DNA of 60,265 nt from positions 1-60,265 of the forward strand of contig NZ_FPBA01000029.1 of assembly GCF_900116515.1 (NCBI RefSeq). The letters run 5' to 3'. The stretch comes from Geodermatophilus amargosae (lineage in GTDB: Bacteria > Actinomycetota > Actinomycetes > Mycobacteriales > Geodermatophilaceae). Each line of letters starts with the position of its first letter. Position 1 is the first letter of the stretch. This document shows, piece by piece, positions 1 through 10,149 of the stretch. The notes under the pieces are model-generated. The model was not told where the DNA came from. It did no database searches and saw nothing but the letters and a program-made list of their open reading frames with translations. Made by a program: the position numbers and the translations under genes.

Positions 1-459
1 GTGGTGGTGAAGCTGCAGGACCTGGCCGACCCCGGCACCGGCCCGGGTGCCGGGCGGATGGGCTTCGGTGCGGTCATCTCCGCCGCCCGCGCCCGCTGGC
101 TGGCCTGCGACGGCGCCGTCTCCCGCGTGGTCTTCGGCCCCGGCGGCGCCCCGCTCGACCTGGGCCGCGAGCAGCGGCTGGCCGGCCGGCACCTCCGCCG
201 CGCGGCCGAACTCCGCGACGGCGGCTGCGTGTTCACCGGCTGCGCAGCACCCACGCACTGGTGCGACGTCCACCACCTGGTGCACTGGATCGACGGCGGT
301 GAGACGTCGCTGGAGAACTCAGCCCTGCTGTGCGAACGCCACCACACCAAGGTCCACCACGGGTTCCGCGTCGAACGACAACCGGACGGCACCTGGTGCA
401 CCTGGCGACCCGACGGGTCGCAGATCACCGTCCCGGCGCCACTGGTGGCGGTCGCGTGA
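1..459 (+). CDS. HNH endonuclease domain protein, 13E12-repeat family (5' end outside window)
   Basis: This is the C-terminal 152 residues of a protein whose start lies before the window. It contains an HNH nuclease fold: a Cys-x4-Cys pair (GCVFTGC), the His pair of CDVHHLVHW, an Asn in LENSALLC, and a final CxxHH. These are the metal-binding and catalytic positions of the HNH domain found at the end of the DUF222/13E12 repeat proteins, which are present in many copies in actinobacterial genomes. Their biological role is not settled; a nuclease activity tied to mobile DNA is assumed. The stop is followed directly by the promoter of the next gene. Confidence 0.85.
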   Translation: MVVKLQDLADPGTGPGAGRMGFGAVISAARARWLACDGAVSRVVFGPGGAPLDLGREQRLAGRHLRRAAELRDGGCVFTGCAAPTHWCDVHHLVHWIDGGETSLENSALLCERHHTKVHHGFRVERQPDGTWCTWRPDGSQITVPAPLVAVA

Positions 460-490
460 CCGGCCGCCCGGTGGTGTCGGGGGACGGCGC

Positions 491-496
491 TAGCGT
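491..496 (+). promoter_or_regulatory. Leaderless -10 hexamer for tag
   Basis: TAGCGT fits the actinobacterial TANNNT -10 box and ends seven bases before the GTG start at 504. That spacing places the transcript start at or next to the start codon, so no ribosome binding site is needed, and none is seen. The same arrangement recurs at four other genes in the window. Confidence 0.5.
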
Positions 497-503
497 GCGC
501 GGC

Positions 504-1115
504 GTGGAGCCCGTGCCGACCGACGACCGCGTGCGCTGCGACTGGGGGAACAGCGCTCCCGAGTACGTCACCTACCACGACGAGGAGTGGGGCACCCCGC
601 TGCACGGCGACGACGCGCTGTTCGAGCGGCTCTGCCTCGAGGCGTTCCAGTCGGGCCTGTCCTGGATCACCATCCTGCGCAAGCGGCCCGCCTTCCGCGC
701 GGCCTTCGCCGGCTTCCGCATCGACGCCGTCGCCGGGTTCACCGCCGACGACGAGGCCCGCCTGATGGCCGACGCGGGCACCGTCCGCAACCGCGCCAAG
801 ATCGCCGCCGCCGTCCGCAACGCCCGAGCCGCGCAGCAGCTCCCGGAGGGGTTGTCGGCGCTGCTGTGGTCCTTCGCGCCCACTGTGCCGCGGCCCCGCC
901 CGGCCACGCTGGCCGACGTCCCGGCCACGAGTCCGGAGTCGGCGGCGATGGCGAAGGAGCTCAAGCGGCGGGGGTTCGTGTTCGTCGGACCCACCACCGC
1001 CTACGCGCTCATGCAGGCCACGGGCATGGTCGACGACCACGTCGCCACCTGCTTCCGGGCCACCCGCCCGGGGGCTCAGGTTGGTTCCGCAGCGGGGATA
1101 CGGGATCATGGGTAG
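504..1115 (+). CDS. tag: DNA-3-methyladenine glycosylase I
   Basis: A 203-residue base-excision enzyme that removes 3-methyladenine from alkylated DNA. The N-terminal RCDWGNSAPEYVTYHDEEWG stretch is the Tag signature, with the YHDEEWG core and the Cys that helps bind the structural zinc. It is followed by LFERLCLEAFQSGLSW, the helix-hairpin region, and FVGPTTAYALMQATGMVDDH near the C-terminus, with a further zinc-ligand Cys in VATCFRAT. Length matches the family. The GTG at 504 is chosen because it sits just after a leaderless promoter; a second GTG at 513 is possible. Confidence 0.93.
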   Translation: MEPVPTDDRVRCDWGNSAPEYVTYHDEEWGTPLHGDDALFERLCLEAFQSGLSWITILRKRPAFRAAFAGFRIDAVAGFTADDEARLMADAGTVRNRAKIAAAVRNARAAQQLPEGLSALLWSFAPTVPRPRPATLADVPATSPESAAMAKELKRRGFVFVGPTTAYALMQATGMVDDHVATCFRATRPGAQVGSAAGIRDHG

Positions 1116-1189
1116 CGGAGCTCACTGCACCGAGACACAGCCACACCGCAGCTGCACAGGGTTGCGGGTGGTCGGCGAAGGAGGCACGC

Positions 1190-1357
1190 ATGGCGGCCAT
1201 GAAGCCGCGCACGGGTGAAGGTCCCCTGGAGGTCACCAAGGAGGGGCGCGGCCTGGTCATGCGGGTGCCGCTCGAGGGCGGCGGTCGCCTCGTCGTCGAG
1301 CTGTCGCCCGACGAGGCTGCGGCTCTCTCCGAGGCACTGAAGGGCGCGACCAGCTGA
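1190..1357 (+). CDS. DUF3117 family small protein
   Basis: A 55-residue protein of the DUF3117 family, conserved across actinobacteria and of unknown function. The sequence has the typical MAAMKPRTGEGPLEVTKEGR opening, followed by an amphipathic strand-rich part and the ending LSPDEAAALSEALK. A strong ribosome binding site (GAAGGAGG) sits just before the ATG, which makes the start secure. It stands alone between tag and pepA. Confidence 0.9.
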   Translation: MAAMKPRTGEGPLEVTKEGRGLVMRVPLEGGGRLVVELSPDEAAALSEALKGATS

Positions 1358-1446
1358 ACGTCGCCGCGAGCCTGCCCTCGGGCAGCCCCGCGCAGGACGA
1401 CGCGGCCCCGGCCGCCGGCAGCACGCCGGCGACCGGGGCCGCCCCC

Positions 1447-2973
1447 TTGCCGCGGGTCGAGCTGCTCACCGGCCTGCCGCGCCTCGGTGAGGACGACGTG
1501 CTCGCGGTCCCGGTCGGGTCCGGCGGCACCCTGCCGGCCTGGCTGACCTCGCCTGCCTTCGGCACCCTCGCGCCCGTGCCCGCACGGCTGCTGAGCGGCG
1601 CGCTGCGCGACACCGGCAACACCGGCAAGGCCGGCGCCATCACGAACCTGCCGGTGCCCGGACGCCGCCCGCGCAGCGTCGTGGCCGTCGGCCAGGGCGA
1701 CGGCACGCTGCCGCACCTGCGCGCCTACGTCGCCACCGCGGTGCGCCGCGCGCAGACACTCGCCGAGCACGGCGCCACCCGGCTCGTCCTGCCGCTCGAC
1801 GGCGCCGTCGCACCCGCCGGGGCCGACGAGGTCCGCGCCGCGGTCGAGGCCGCGCTCCTGGCCGGGTACCGCTTCCGCGAGACCTCCAAGCCGCACCCGC
1901 CGCGGCTGGCCACGGTCACCGTGGTCGCCACCGACGCCGAGGACGACGCCGTCGTCGCCGCGGCCCGGGCCGGGGAGGTCACCGCCTCCGCCGTCGCCTG
2001 GGCCCGCGACCTGGTCAACACCCCGAGCGACACCAAGGACCCCGCCTGGCTGGCCGGGCAGGCGCGGGAGCGGCTCTCCGGCCTGCCGCACGTCACCGTC
2101 ACCGTGCTCGGCCCCGAGGAGCTCGCCGCGGGCGGCTTCGGCGGCCTGCTGGCCGTCGGCGGCGGCTCGGCGTCCCCGCCGCGGCTCGTCGTCGCCACCT
2201 ACCAGCCCCCCGGCGCCGGCCCCGCCCGGCCCGTGCTGGTGGGCAAGGGCATCACGTTCGACACCGGCGGCCTGTCGATCAAGCCCACCGCCGGCATGCG
2301 CGAGATGAAGACCGACATGGCCGGGGGAGCGGCGGTGCTCGCCGCGCTCGACGCCGCCGCCCGGCTGGAGCTCCCGGTCGCGGTGACCGCGGTCGTCCCG
2401 GCCGCGGAGAACGCGGTGTCCGGGGCGTCCTACCGGCCGGGCGACGTCGTCCGGCACGTCGGCGGGCGCACCACCGAGGTGCAGAACACCGACGCGGAGG
2501 GCCGGATGGTCCTCGCCGACGGCCTGGCCCACGCCCGCCTGCGCCTCGGCGCCACGGTGCTGGTCGACGTCGCCACGCTGACCGGGGCGATGAAGGTCGC
2601 GCTCGGCGCCCGGACGGCGGGGCTCTACGCCACCACCGACGGGCTGGCCACCGCGCTGTCCACCGCCGCGCTGCACGCCGGCGAGCGGGTCTGGCGCATG
2701 CCGCTGGACGGGGAGTACGCCGACCTGCTGCACAGCGACGTCGCCGACGCCAACAACGCGCCCGGCAACCCGGGCGGGACCACCGCCGCGCTGTTCCTGC
2801 GCTCGTTCACCGGCGACCTGCCCTGGGCCCACCTCGACGTCGCCGGTCCCGCGCGGGCCGGCTCCGACGACGCCGAGGTGGTCAAGGGCGGCACCGGGTA
2901 CGGCGCACGCACCCTGCTGCGCTGGCTGGAGGCCGGGGCGCCGGTCGACCCGCCGCCGACCACCACGGACTGA
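1447..2973 (+). CDS. pepA: Leucyl aminopeptidase, M17 family
   Basis: A cytosolic two-metal exopeptidase that removes N-terminal residues from peptides. The catalytic C-terminal half is clear: GKGITFDTGGLSIKP (Lys267 and Asp272 in this numbering), MKTDMAGGAAV, and the M17 signature NTDAEGRMVLADG with Asp349, Glu351 and the catalytic Arg353. The N-terminal 170 residues are the variable macro-like domain. About 508 residues is normal. The start is uncertain: the TTG at 1447 lacks a good ribosome binding site, and the frame stays open upstream to about 1354, where it would overlap the DUF3117 stop. Confidence 0.92.
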   Translation: MPRVELLTGLPRLGEDDVLAVPVGSGGTLPAWLTSPAFGTLAPVPARLLSGALRDTGNTGKAGAITNLPVPGRRPRSVVAVGQGDGTLPHLRAYVATAVRRAQTLAEHGATRLVLPLDGAVAPAGADEVRAAVEAALLAGYRFRETSKPHPPRLATVTVVATDAEDDAVVAAARAGEVTASAVAWARDLVNTPSDTKDPAWLAGQARERLSGLPHVTVTVLGPEELAAGGFGGLLAVGGGSASPPRLVVATYQPPGAGPARPVLVGKGITFDTGGLSIKPTAGMREMKTDMAGGAAVLAALDAAARLELPVAVTAVVPAAENAVSGASYRPGDVVRHVGGRTTEVQNTDAEGRMVLADGLAHARLRLGATVLVDVATLTGAMKVALGARTAGLYATTDGLATALSTAALHAGERVWRMPLDGEYADLLHSDVADANNAPGNPGGTTAALFLRSFTGDLPWAHLDVAGPARAGSDDAEVVKGGTGYGARTLLRWLEAGAPVDPPPTTTD

Positions 2974-2983
2974 GGAGCCCCGC

Positions 2984-4447
2984 GTGAGCACCGACGACAC
3001 CGGCGTCGTCTTCCCCGCAGGACCCGACGGGCGGCGCAGCACCGCGGCGGTCGGCCGCGCGGTGGTCGCCGACGCGCTGCGTCCGGTCGACCCGACCGGC
3101 GCCCGCGCGGCCGAGACGGAGACCAACTGGCGGGCCGGCTACCTGGTGCACTTCCGCCGCCTGGTCGAGGCCGGGCTGGCCTCGCCGGAGGCGGCGCTGT
3201 CCGTGGCCGGCGCCGGGCTGGACGCCGTCCACGCCCGGCTGCAGGTGGCCGCTGACGGCGCCGAGCAGCCGCTGAGCGCGCTGCCGGCCGCCTCGGCGGG
3301 GCGGACGCCGGCCACCCGCGAGGTGACCGGCACCGCCGAGCCCGAGCGTGAGTTCACCCTGCCCTTTCACGGCCGGCGGCTGCGCGGCGACGACCTGCTG
3401 CGCCAGGTGGACTCCTGGGTCGAGCGCGGCATCGCCGAGCCGACGCTGGCCGAGGCGGTGCGCGCCGTGACCGCGCACCCGGAGTGGCTGGCTCTGCCCG
3501 GGCGCACCGTCGTCGTGCTCGGCGCCGGCGCGGAGATGGGGCCGCTGACCGCGCTGCTGCGCTGGGGCGCCACCGTCGCCGGCGTCGACCTGCCGCGGCC
3601 GGACCTGTGGCGGCGGGTCCTCGACACCGCCCGCCGCGGCGCCGGCCGGCTGCTGGTGCCCGCCGGTCCTGGCGACGGCGACCTCGCCACCACCGCGGGC
3701 GCCGACCTGGTGCGCGAGGTCCCCGCCGTGGGCGACTGGGTGGCCGGGCTCCCCGGCGACCCGGTGCTCGGCGACTACGTCTACGCCGACGGCGCCACGA
3801 ACGTGCGGGTCTCGGCGGCCGTCGACGCCCTCACCCTGCGGCTGCAGCGGGAGCGCCCCGACCTGGCTCTGGCCTTCCTCGCCACGCCCACCGACGTCTT
3901 CGCCGTCCCCGGCGACGCCGTCGAGCACTCGGTCCGCGCGTACGCCGGCCGCTCGCGGGCCGGCAAGCTGCTCGGCCGCCCGCTGCGCACGCTCTCGGCC
4001 GGCCGGCTGCTGCAGCGCGCCTACGTGCCCGGAACCGACCCGGGGATCAGCGACAGCCTGGTCGCCCAGCAGGGCCCGAACTACGCGCTGGCCAAGCGGC
4101 TGCAGCGGTGGCGGGCCACGGTCGCGCGGGCCGCCGGCACGACGGTGTCGATGAACGTCGCGCCGCCCACGCGCACCCGCTCGGTGGTCAAGAACCGGGC
4201 GCTGGCCGCGGCCTACGCCGGGGCGCACCGCTTCGGCGTCGAGGTGTTCGAGCCGGCGACGTCGAACGTGCTCATGGCCGCGCTGCTGGTGCACGACCTG
4301 CACACCGACGGCGGCCCTCGGCACGGGCAGCCGTGGCAGGACGAGGCGTACGCCGCCGTCCACGGGGGCCTGTGGCGGACGGCCTACGCGCCGCGCAGCG
4401 CGCTCGGGCTGGCCGCGGTGCTGGGGCTGGGCGCGGCGCGGGGCTGA
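2984..4447 (+). CDS. Conserved protein with a Rossmann-like motif, function unknown
   Basis: A 487-residue protein that I do not recognise as a named enzyme. A central stretch near residue 174 (VVVLGAGAEMGPLTALLRWG, then GVDLP) has the glycine pattern and following acidic residue of a nucleotide-binding Rossmann fold, so an NAD(P)-dependent or NAD-like role is possible. Two further features are VSAAVDALTLRLQ and a run of basic residues around KNRALAAAYAGAHRFG. There is no signal peptide or membrane segment. It starts with GTG ten bases after the pepA stop and is probably co-transcribed with it; it converges with the DinB-like gene. Confidence 0.7.
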   Translation: MSTDDTGVVFPAGPDGRRSTAAVGRAVVADALRPVDPTGARAAETETNWRAGYLVHFRRLVEAGLASPEAALSVAGAGLDAVHARLQVAADGAEQPLSALPAASAGRTPATREVTGTAEPEREFTLPFHGRRLRGDDLLRQVDSWVERGIAEPTLAEAVRAVTAHPEWLALPGRTVVVLGAGAEMGPLTALLRWGATVAGVDLPRPDLWRRVLDTARRGAGRLLVPAGPGDGDLATTAGADLVREVPAVGDWVAGLPGDPVLGDYVYADGATNVRVSAAVDALTLRLQRERPDLALAFLATPTDVFAVPGDAVEHSVRAYAGRSRAGKLLGRPLRTLSAGRLLQRAYVPGTDPGISDSLVAQQGPNYALAKRLQRWRATVARAAGTTVSMNVAPPTRTRSVVKNRALAAAYAGAHRFGVEVFEPATSNVLMAALLVHDLHTDGGPRHGQPWQDEAYAAVHGGLWRTAYAPRSALGLAAVLGLGAARG

Positions 4448-4457
4448 CGCCCGGCGC

Positions 4458-4967
4458 TCACTCCCCGGTGGTGCCGTCGACCGCCTCGCGCAGCAGGTCG
4501 GCGTGCCCGGCGTGCCGCGCGGTCTCCTCGACGAGGTGCAGCAGCATCCAGCGCAGGCTGAACCGGTTGCCGTTGCGCAGCGGCTGCGCCGACAGCGCGT
4601 CGAGGTCGCCGGCGGCGGCGACCACGGCGTCGGTGCGCCGGCCGGCCTCCCGGTAGCGCTCGCGCAACACCTCCGGCTCGAGGTCGACGGCGGTCTCGAA
4701 CTCCCAGTCGGGGGTCGCGTCCCAGTCGACCGCCGCCCACGGCTCCGGCATCGGCTGTCCGGCGAACCGCTCCACGGCCCAGGACTCCTCGACCAGCGCG
4801 AGGTGGGAGAGCAGGCCGGCCAGGGTGAGTGACGACGGCGGGTGCGGCTGCGCCAGCTGCCCGCGGGTCAGCCCGTCGGTCTTCAGCAGCACCGTCTCGC
4901 GCTGGTAGGCCAGGTAGGCGGTCAGGACGGTCGTCTCGTCGCCGGTCTCCGGGGGGTCGCTGCGCAC
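4458..4967 (-). CDS. DinB-like / DUF664 family protein
   Basis: A 169-residue protein of the DinB/DUF664 four-helix superfamily, which includes thiol-dependent S-transferases that use mycothiol or bacillithiol. Family traits are the opening helix with YLAYQRETVLLKTDGLT, then a His in LLSHLALVEESW, and the terminal FSLRWMLLHLVEETARHAGHAD helix. The His in the first half and the His pair near the end are the usual metal ligands. The GTG start at 4967 gives the family length; the ribosome binding site is weak. It converges with the preceding gene. Confidence 0.8.
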   Translation of the reverse strand: MRSDPPETGDETTVLTAYLAYQRETVLLKTDGLTRGQLAQPHPPSSLTLAGLLSHLALVEESWAVERFAGQPMPEPWAAVDWDATPDWEFETAVDLEPEVLRERYREAGRRTDAVVAAAGDLDALSAQPLRNGNRFSLRWMLLHLVEETARHAGHADLLREAVDGTTGE

Positions 4968-5081
4968 CGGGGGACCCTCGCACGGCCCGCTGACACTGGT
5001 CCCGCGGCCGTGCCAGCGCCGTGTGCGGCCCGTGCCAGCGCTCCCCTCCATCGTGAGCGCCGACGACGAGAGGAGAGCTGC

Positions 5082-6043
<962 letters not shown>

Positions 6044-6047
<4 letters not shown>

Positions 6048-6865
6048 CCACCGTCACCACAGCCCCCGGCCGGGCCGTGCCCGTGCCGCAGACCACTCCC
6101 GCCGGCAGCAGTCCCGCCCGGCAGGCGGTCGTGCTGGCCCGCCGGAGCCTGATCAAGACCTGGCGCACGCCCGAGGCGCTGGTCGACGTGACCCTGCAGC
6201 CGGTCATCTTCCTGGCGCTGTTCACCTACGTGTTCGGCGGCGCGATCGCCGGCGGGTCGCAGCAGCAGTACCTGCAGTTCCTGCTGCCGGGCCTGCTCGG
6301 CCAGACGATCGCCATGGCCAGCGTCTCCCTCGGGCAGAACCTCAACACCGACATCCAGAAGGGCGTGTTCGACCGGTTCCGCTCGCTGCCCATCTCCCGG
6401 TCGGCGCCGCTGGTCGGGGCGGTGCTCGCCGACCTCGTCCGCTACCTGGTCCTCTTCGCCGTCACGATGGTCGTCGGGACGCTCATGGGCTTCCAGGTCA
6501 CCACCGGGGTGGGCGGGGTGCTCGCCGCGCTGGCGCTGTCGATGGGCTTCGCGCTGTGCTTCGGCTGGATCTCGGTCTACGTCGGGATGATCGCCCGGGC
6601 GCCCGGCGCGGTGCAGGGGATCATGTTCCTGCTGGTGCTGCCGCTGAGCTTCGGCTCGAACACCTTCGTGGCCACCGAGTCCATGCCGGGCTGGCTGCAG
6701 GCGTTCGTGAACGTGAACCCGATCAGCCACGTCGTCGGCGCGGTGCGGGGGCTGATGACCGGCGGGCCGGTGGCCGGCCACGTCGGGTGGACGCTGGTGT
6801 GGATGGCCGCGTTCGTCGTCGTGTTCATGCCGCTGGCGGTGCGGGCCTACCGCCGCCGCGCCTGA
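6044..6865 (+). CDS. ABC-2 type permease
   Basis: A 273-residue membrane partner of the preceding ATPase. It has about six hydrophobic segments and the pattern of the DrrB/ABC-2 family: a cytoplasmic N-terminus, VFDRFRSLPISRSAPLVGAVLAD (the conserved coupling region), and NPISHVVGAVRGL near the end. It is coupled to the ATPase through an ATGA overlap and terminates at a strong hairpin just downstream. Its likely role is export of a small hydrophobic compound or lipid; there is no direct evidence for a substrate. Confidence 0.9.
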
Positions 6866-6867
6866 CG

Positions 6868-6918
6868 AGGCAGAGGAGGCTCTCCGCACGGGGTCCGTGC
6901 GGAGAGCCTCCTATGCCT
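6868..6918. terminator. Bidirectional hairpin terminator (hairpin repeat copy 1)
   Basis: An 18-bp perfect inverted repeat (arms 6874-6891 and 6895-6912) with a 3-base loop lies between two convergent genes and overlaps the stop codon of the regulator gene on the minus strand. Outside the stem, AGGCA and TGCCT extend the symmetry. There is no U tract, so termination is inferred from position and stem strength. The outer arms are nearly identical to a second hairpin at 45,088-45,146. Confidence 0.75.
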
Positions 6919-9900
6919 GTGCCAGGGCGGTGGTGATGCGGTCGGGGTCCAGGCGTGCCGTGGCCGCCGCGGCGTCGAGGGCGAGACCCTCGGCGTGCGC
7001 GACGTCGAACTCCGGCCCGAGCGCGTCGCGCAGCGTCGCGGTGAGCGCGGCCAGCACCGGGTTGGTGACGTCCCCGCTCCCGCGCAGCCGGGCGGCGGCA
7101 CCGAGCACCACGGCCGCCTCCCGCGAGGCGCCGACGGCGTGTGCCCAGCCGGCCGCGACGAGCCCCACGGCGGCGAGGACGGGCCGGTCGGTGGTGTGGA
7201 CACCGAACCGGTGGGCGGCGCGCACGTGCGCGCCGGCCGCCGCGACGTCGCCCAGGTGCAGGGCCAGGCCGCCGGCCGCGGCGTGACCGACGGCGTGGAC
7301 CTGTCCCGCGTGCGGCGCCGGCTCGCTCATCCCGGCCAGCACGGTGCCCAGCTCGTCGTAGGCGGCGCGGACGCCGTCGGTGTCCCTGGCGGCCAGGGCG
7401 ATCGACCCGGCGGTCGCGTTGACCAGCACCGACCGCAGCACCACGACCGAGCCGAGCGAGCGGTCGCCGCGCATGGTCGCCAGGTGCCGCCGGGCGCCGT
7501 CGAGGTCCCCGGCCCGCAGCCGCAGGTCGGCCAGGCGCATGGTCACCAGCAGGTGGTCGCTGGTGCCGCCGAGCTCGCGCACCAGCACCTGGGCCCGCTC
7601 GAGGTCGGCCGCCGCGCCGGCCAGGTCGCCGTCGAGGGTGCGCACCAGGCCGCGCACCGAGAGCAGCGAGCCGATGCCCCAGCGGTCGCCCAGGTGCTCC
7701 CAGTCCGCCAGGCCCGCGGAGGTCTCGGTCCGCAGCGCCGCGAGGTCGCCGTCGTTCTCCGCGAAGGCCATGCGCACCAGCCGCCCGGCGGCGCGCACCC
7801 AGGGGTCGGGAGCCGTCCGGACCGCATCCAGCAGCGGCGCGGCCTCGTCGGGTGCGCCGGCCAGGAGCAGCAGCATCGGCCCGAACAGCGCCAGGGCCGG
7901 TCGCAGCGACGCCACGGGGCCGACCCGCCGGCTGATGGCGCGCAGGGCGGCCGGGCGGCCGGGGTCGGGGGCCGCGGAGATGGTCGCCATCGCCTGCATC
8001 GCCTCGGCGAAGGGCGCCAGCGGGTGCTCCCTGGCGCCGGGCAGGGCGAGGACGGCGCCGGTCCACCGGGCGGACTCGCGCTCGCTCTCGCGCAGCGTCC
8101 AGTACCAGGTCAGGTCGACGACGAGGCCGAGCGCGGCCGCGGCGTCCCCGCCGTCCACCAGGCGCCGCAGCGCCAGGAGCACGTCGTCGTGCTCGGTGTC
8201 GAGGAGCCGGAGGGCCGCCAGCTGCTCCGGCCCGCGCAACCGCGGGTCGGCCGCGGCCACGAGCGCGGCGAACCAGCGGGCGTGCGCGGCGCACGCGGTG
8301 ACACCGCGGCCGTCCTCGGCCAGCCGCTCGGCGCCGTACTCGCGCAGCGTCTCCAGCATCCGGAACCGCGTGCCGTCGGCGGTGTGCAGGGCGACGAGCA
8401 GCGACTTGTCCACCAGCGCGGACAGCACGTCGGCCAGGTCGCCCGCGTCGGCCCCGGACCGCCAGGAGGGGCAGACGGCGGCGACGGCGTCCTCGGTCGC
8501 CCCCGACGCGAACACCGAGAAGTGCTCGGCCACCTCGCGCTCGCGGGCGTCGAGGAGGTCCCAGCTCCACTCGACGACCGCGCGCAGCGTGCGGTGCCGC
8601 GGGGCCGCGGTGCGCCGCCCGCCGGTCAGGAGCCGGAACCGGTCGGCCAGCCGCGCGGCGACCTCGGCCGGCGTCAGCACCCGCATCCGCGCCGCGGCGA
8701 GCTCGATGGCCAGCGGGAGCCCGTCGAGGCGGCGGACCACCTCGACCACCGCGGCGTCGGCGGACACGTCGGCCGAGACCGCTCGCGCCCGGTCGAGCAG
8801 CAGCCGGACGGCGGGGCTCGCGGCGGCCTCGGCCGGGGAGGCGCCGTCGGACGGGACGGCGAGCGGACCCAGCGGGTGCAGCGTCTCCCCGTCGACGCCG
8901 AGCGGCTCGCGGCTGGTGGCCAGCACCCGCACGCCGGGGCAGCGGCCGAGGAGGTCGGCGACCAGGTCGGCGGCGGCGTCGACGAGGTGCTCGCAGTTGT
9001 CGACGACGAGCAGGCACCGGGCCTCGCGCAGGCGCTGCAGCAGCCGCGCCCGGGCGTCACCGCGACGCCGGTCGGGGGACTGGTCGGGCAGGGCCACCTC
9101 GCGCAGGCCGAGGGCGTCGAGCACGGCCTGTGCCACGGCGGCGGGGTCGGTCACCGGCGCGAGCTCGACCAGCCAGACGCCGTCGGTGACGTCGGGGACG
9201 GCGCCGGGACGGCCGGCGTCGGCGAGCAGCCCGGCGGCGACCTCGCCGGCCAGCCGGGTCTTGCCCGCTCCGCCGGCGCCGACCACGGTCACCAGCCGGC
9301 CAGCCGCGAGCCGTGCGCGCAGCCGGGCGACGTCGTCGTCCCGGCCGACGAAGCTGGTGACCGCCGCCCGCAGGTTGCCCGCCGGCCGGACCGGCCGCTC
9401 GCCCAGCCGCAGCAGCGCCAGGTGCCGCTCGCGCAGCGCCGGCGAGGGGTCGGTACCGACACCGTCGGCGAGCGCGGTGCGCAGCCGCTCGTAGGCGGCC
9501 AGCCCCTCGGCCGGGCGGCCGGCCGAGGCCAGCGCGTCGAGCAGCACGGCGGCCAGGTCCTCGCGCAGCGGCTGAGCCGCGGTGAGCTCCTCGAGGTCGG
9601 CCAGCGCCTCGGCGGCCCGGCCCGCGGCCACCAGGCGCGCGGCCCGCTCCCTCCGCGCGGCCACGCGCAGCTCCTCCAGCGCGGCGCGCGGCCCGGCGGC
9701 GTCGGGAGAGTCGTCCTCTTCCAGCGGCCGGCCGCGCCACAGCGACAGCGCCTCGTCCAGCAGGGGCAGCGCGTCGGCCGTGCCCTGCGCGGCGGTGACC
9801 AGCCGGGTGAAGCGGACGGCGTCGACGTCGTCGGGCGCCACGGTCAACCGGTAGCCCGCGAGCGACTGGACGACCAGCGCGGGGTCGCCGAGCGTGCGCC

Positions 9901-10117
9901 GCAGCCGCGAGACCAGCGACTGCAGCGCGTTCGCCGGGTCGGCCGGGACCTCGTCGGGCCAGACGGCCGCGGTCAGCGCGCCCCCGGACACCCAGGCGCC
10001 GGGATCGGCGGCGAGGCGGAGCAGCAGCCGGCGCAGCCGGGTGCCGGGCACCGGGACGGTGCGGCCGTCGTCGGTGACCTCCAGGGGCCCGAGCCAGCCG
10101 ATCCGCACGCCCCGCAT
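6911..10117 (-). CDS. SARP/AfsR-type transcriptional regulator with STAND ATPase
   Basis: A 1,068-residue regulator. Residues 1-95 are an OmpR-like winged helix (IGWLGPLEVTDDGRTVPV, then ALQSLVSRLRRTLGD), and residues 97-240 are a bacterial transcriptional activation domain. These are followed by a STAND/NB-ARC ATPase with Walker A VGAGGAGKT (279-287), a Walker B-like CLLVVDNCEH and a P-loop-distal VLATSREPLG. The C-terminal 450 residues are helical and TPR-like. Such proteins activate secondary-metabolism or stress genes when an unknown ligand triggers ATP-dependent oligomerisation. It lies 32 bases after the CrtI-type gene, so one transcript is likely. Confidence 0.9.
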   Translation of the reverse strand: MRGVRIGWLGPLEVTDDGRTVPVPGTRLRRLLLRLAADPGAWVSGGALTAAVWPDEVPADPANALQSLVSRLRRTLGDPALVVQSLAGYRLTVAPDDVDAVRFTRLVTAAQGTADALPLLDEALSLWRGRPLEEDDSPDAAGPRAALEELRVAARRERAARLVAAGRAAEALADLEELTAAQPLREDLAAVLLDALASAGRPAEGLAAYERLRTALADGVGTDPSPALRERHLALLRLGERPVRPAGNLRAAVTSFVGRDDDVARLRARLAAGRLVTVVGAGGAGKTRLAGEVAAGLLADAGRPGAVPDVTDGVWLVELAPVTDPAAVAQAVLDALGLREVALPDQSPDRRRGDARARLLQRLREARCLLVVDNCEHLVDAAADLVADLLGRCPGVRVLATSREPLGVDGETLHPLGPLAVPSDGASPAEAAASPAVRLLLDRARAVSADVSADAAVVEVVRRLDGLPLAIELAAARMRVLTPAEVAARLADRFRLLTGGRRTAAPRHRTLRAVVEWSWDLLDAREREVAEHFSVFASGATEDAVAAVCPSWRSGADAGDLADVLSALVDKSLLVALHTADGTRFRMLETLREYGAERLAEDGRGVTACAAHARWFAALVAAADPRLRGPEQLAALRLLDTEHDDVLLALRRLVDGGDAAAALGLVVDLTWYWTLRESERESARWTGAVLALPGAREHPLAPFAEAMQAMATISAAPDPGRPAALRAISRRVGPVASLRPALALFGPMLLLLAGAPDEAAPLLDAVRTAPDPWVRAAGRLVRMAFAENDGDLAALRTETSAGLADWEHLGDRWGIGSLLSVRGLVRTLDGDLAGAAADLERAQVLVRELGGTSDHLLVTMRLADLRLRAGDLDGARRHLATMRGDRSLGSVVVLRSVLVNATAGSIALAARDTDGVRAAYDELGTVLAGMSEPAPHAGQVHAVGHAAAGGLALHLGDVAAAGAHVRAAHRFGVHTTDRPVLAAVGLVAAGWAHAVGASREAAVVLGAAARLRGSGDVTNPVLAALTATLRDALGPEFDVAHAEGLALDAAAATARLDPDRITTALAQA

Positions 10118-10149
10118 CGTGCCACCGGCGGCGGCGCGCGCCGCCGGCG

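Noticed and set aside
1009..3126. Long open frame of 705 codons opposite pepA
   Set aside because: It is a mirror frame of high-G+C coding DNA; the product is Arg/Gly/Pro noise and pepA on the plus strand explains the region.
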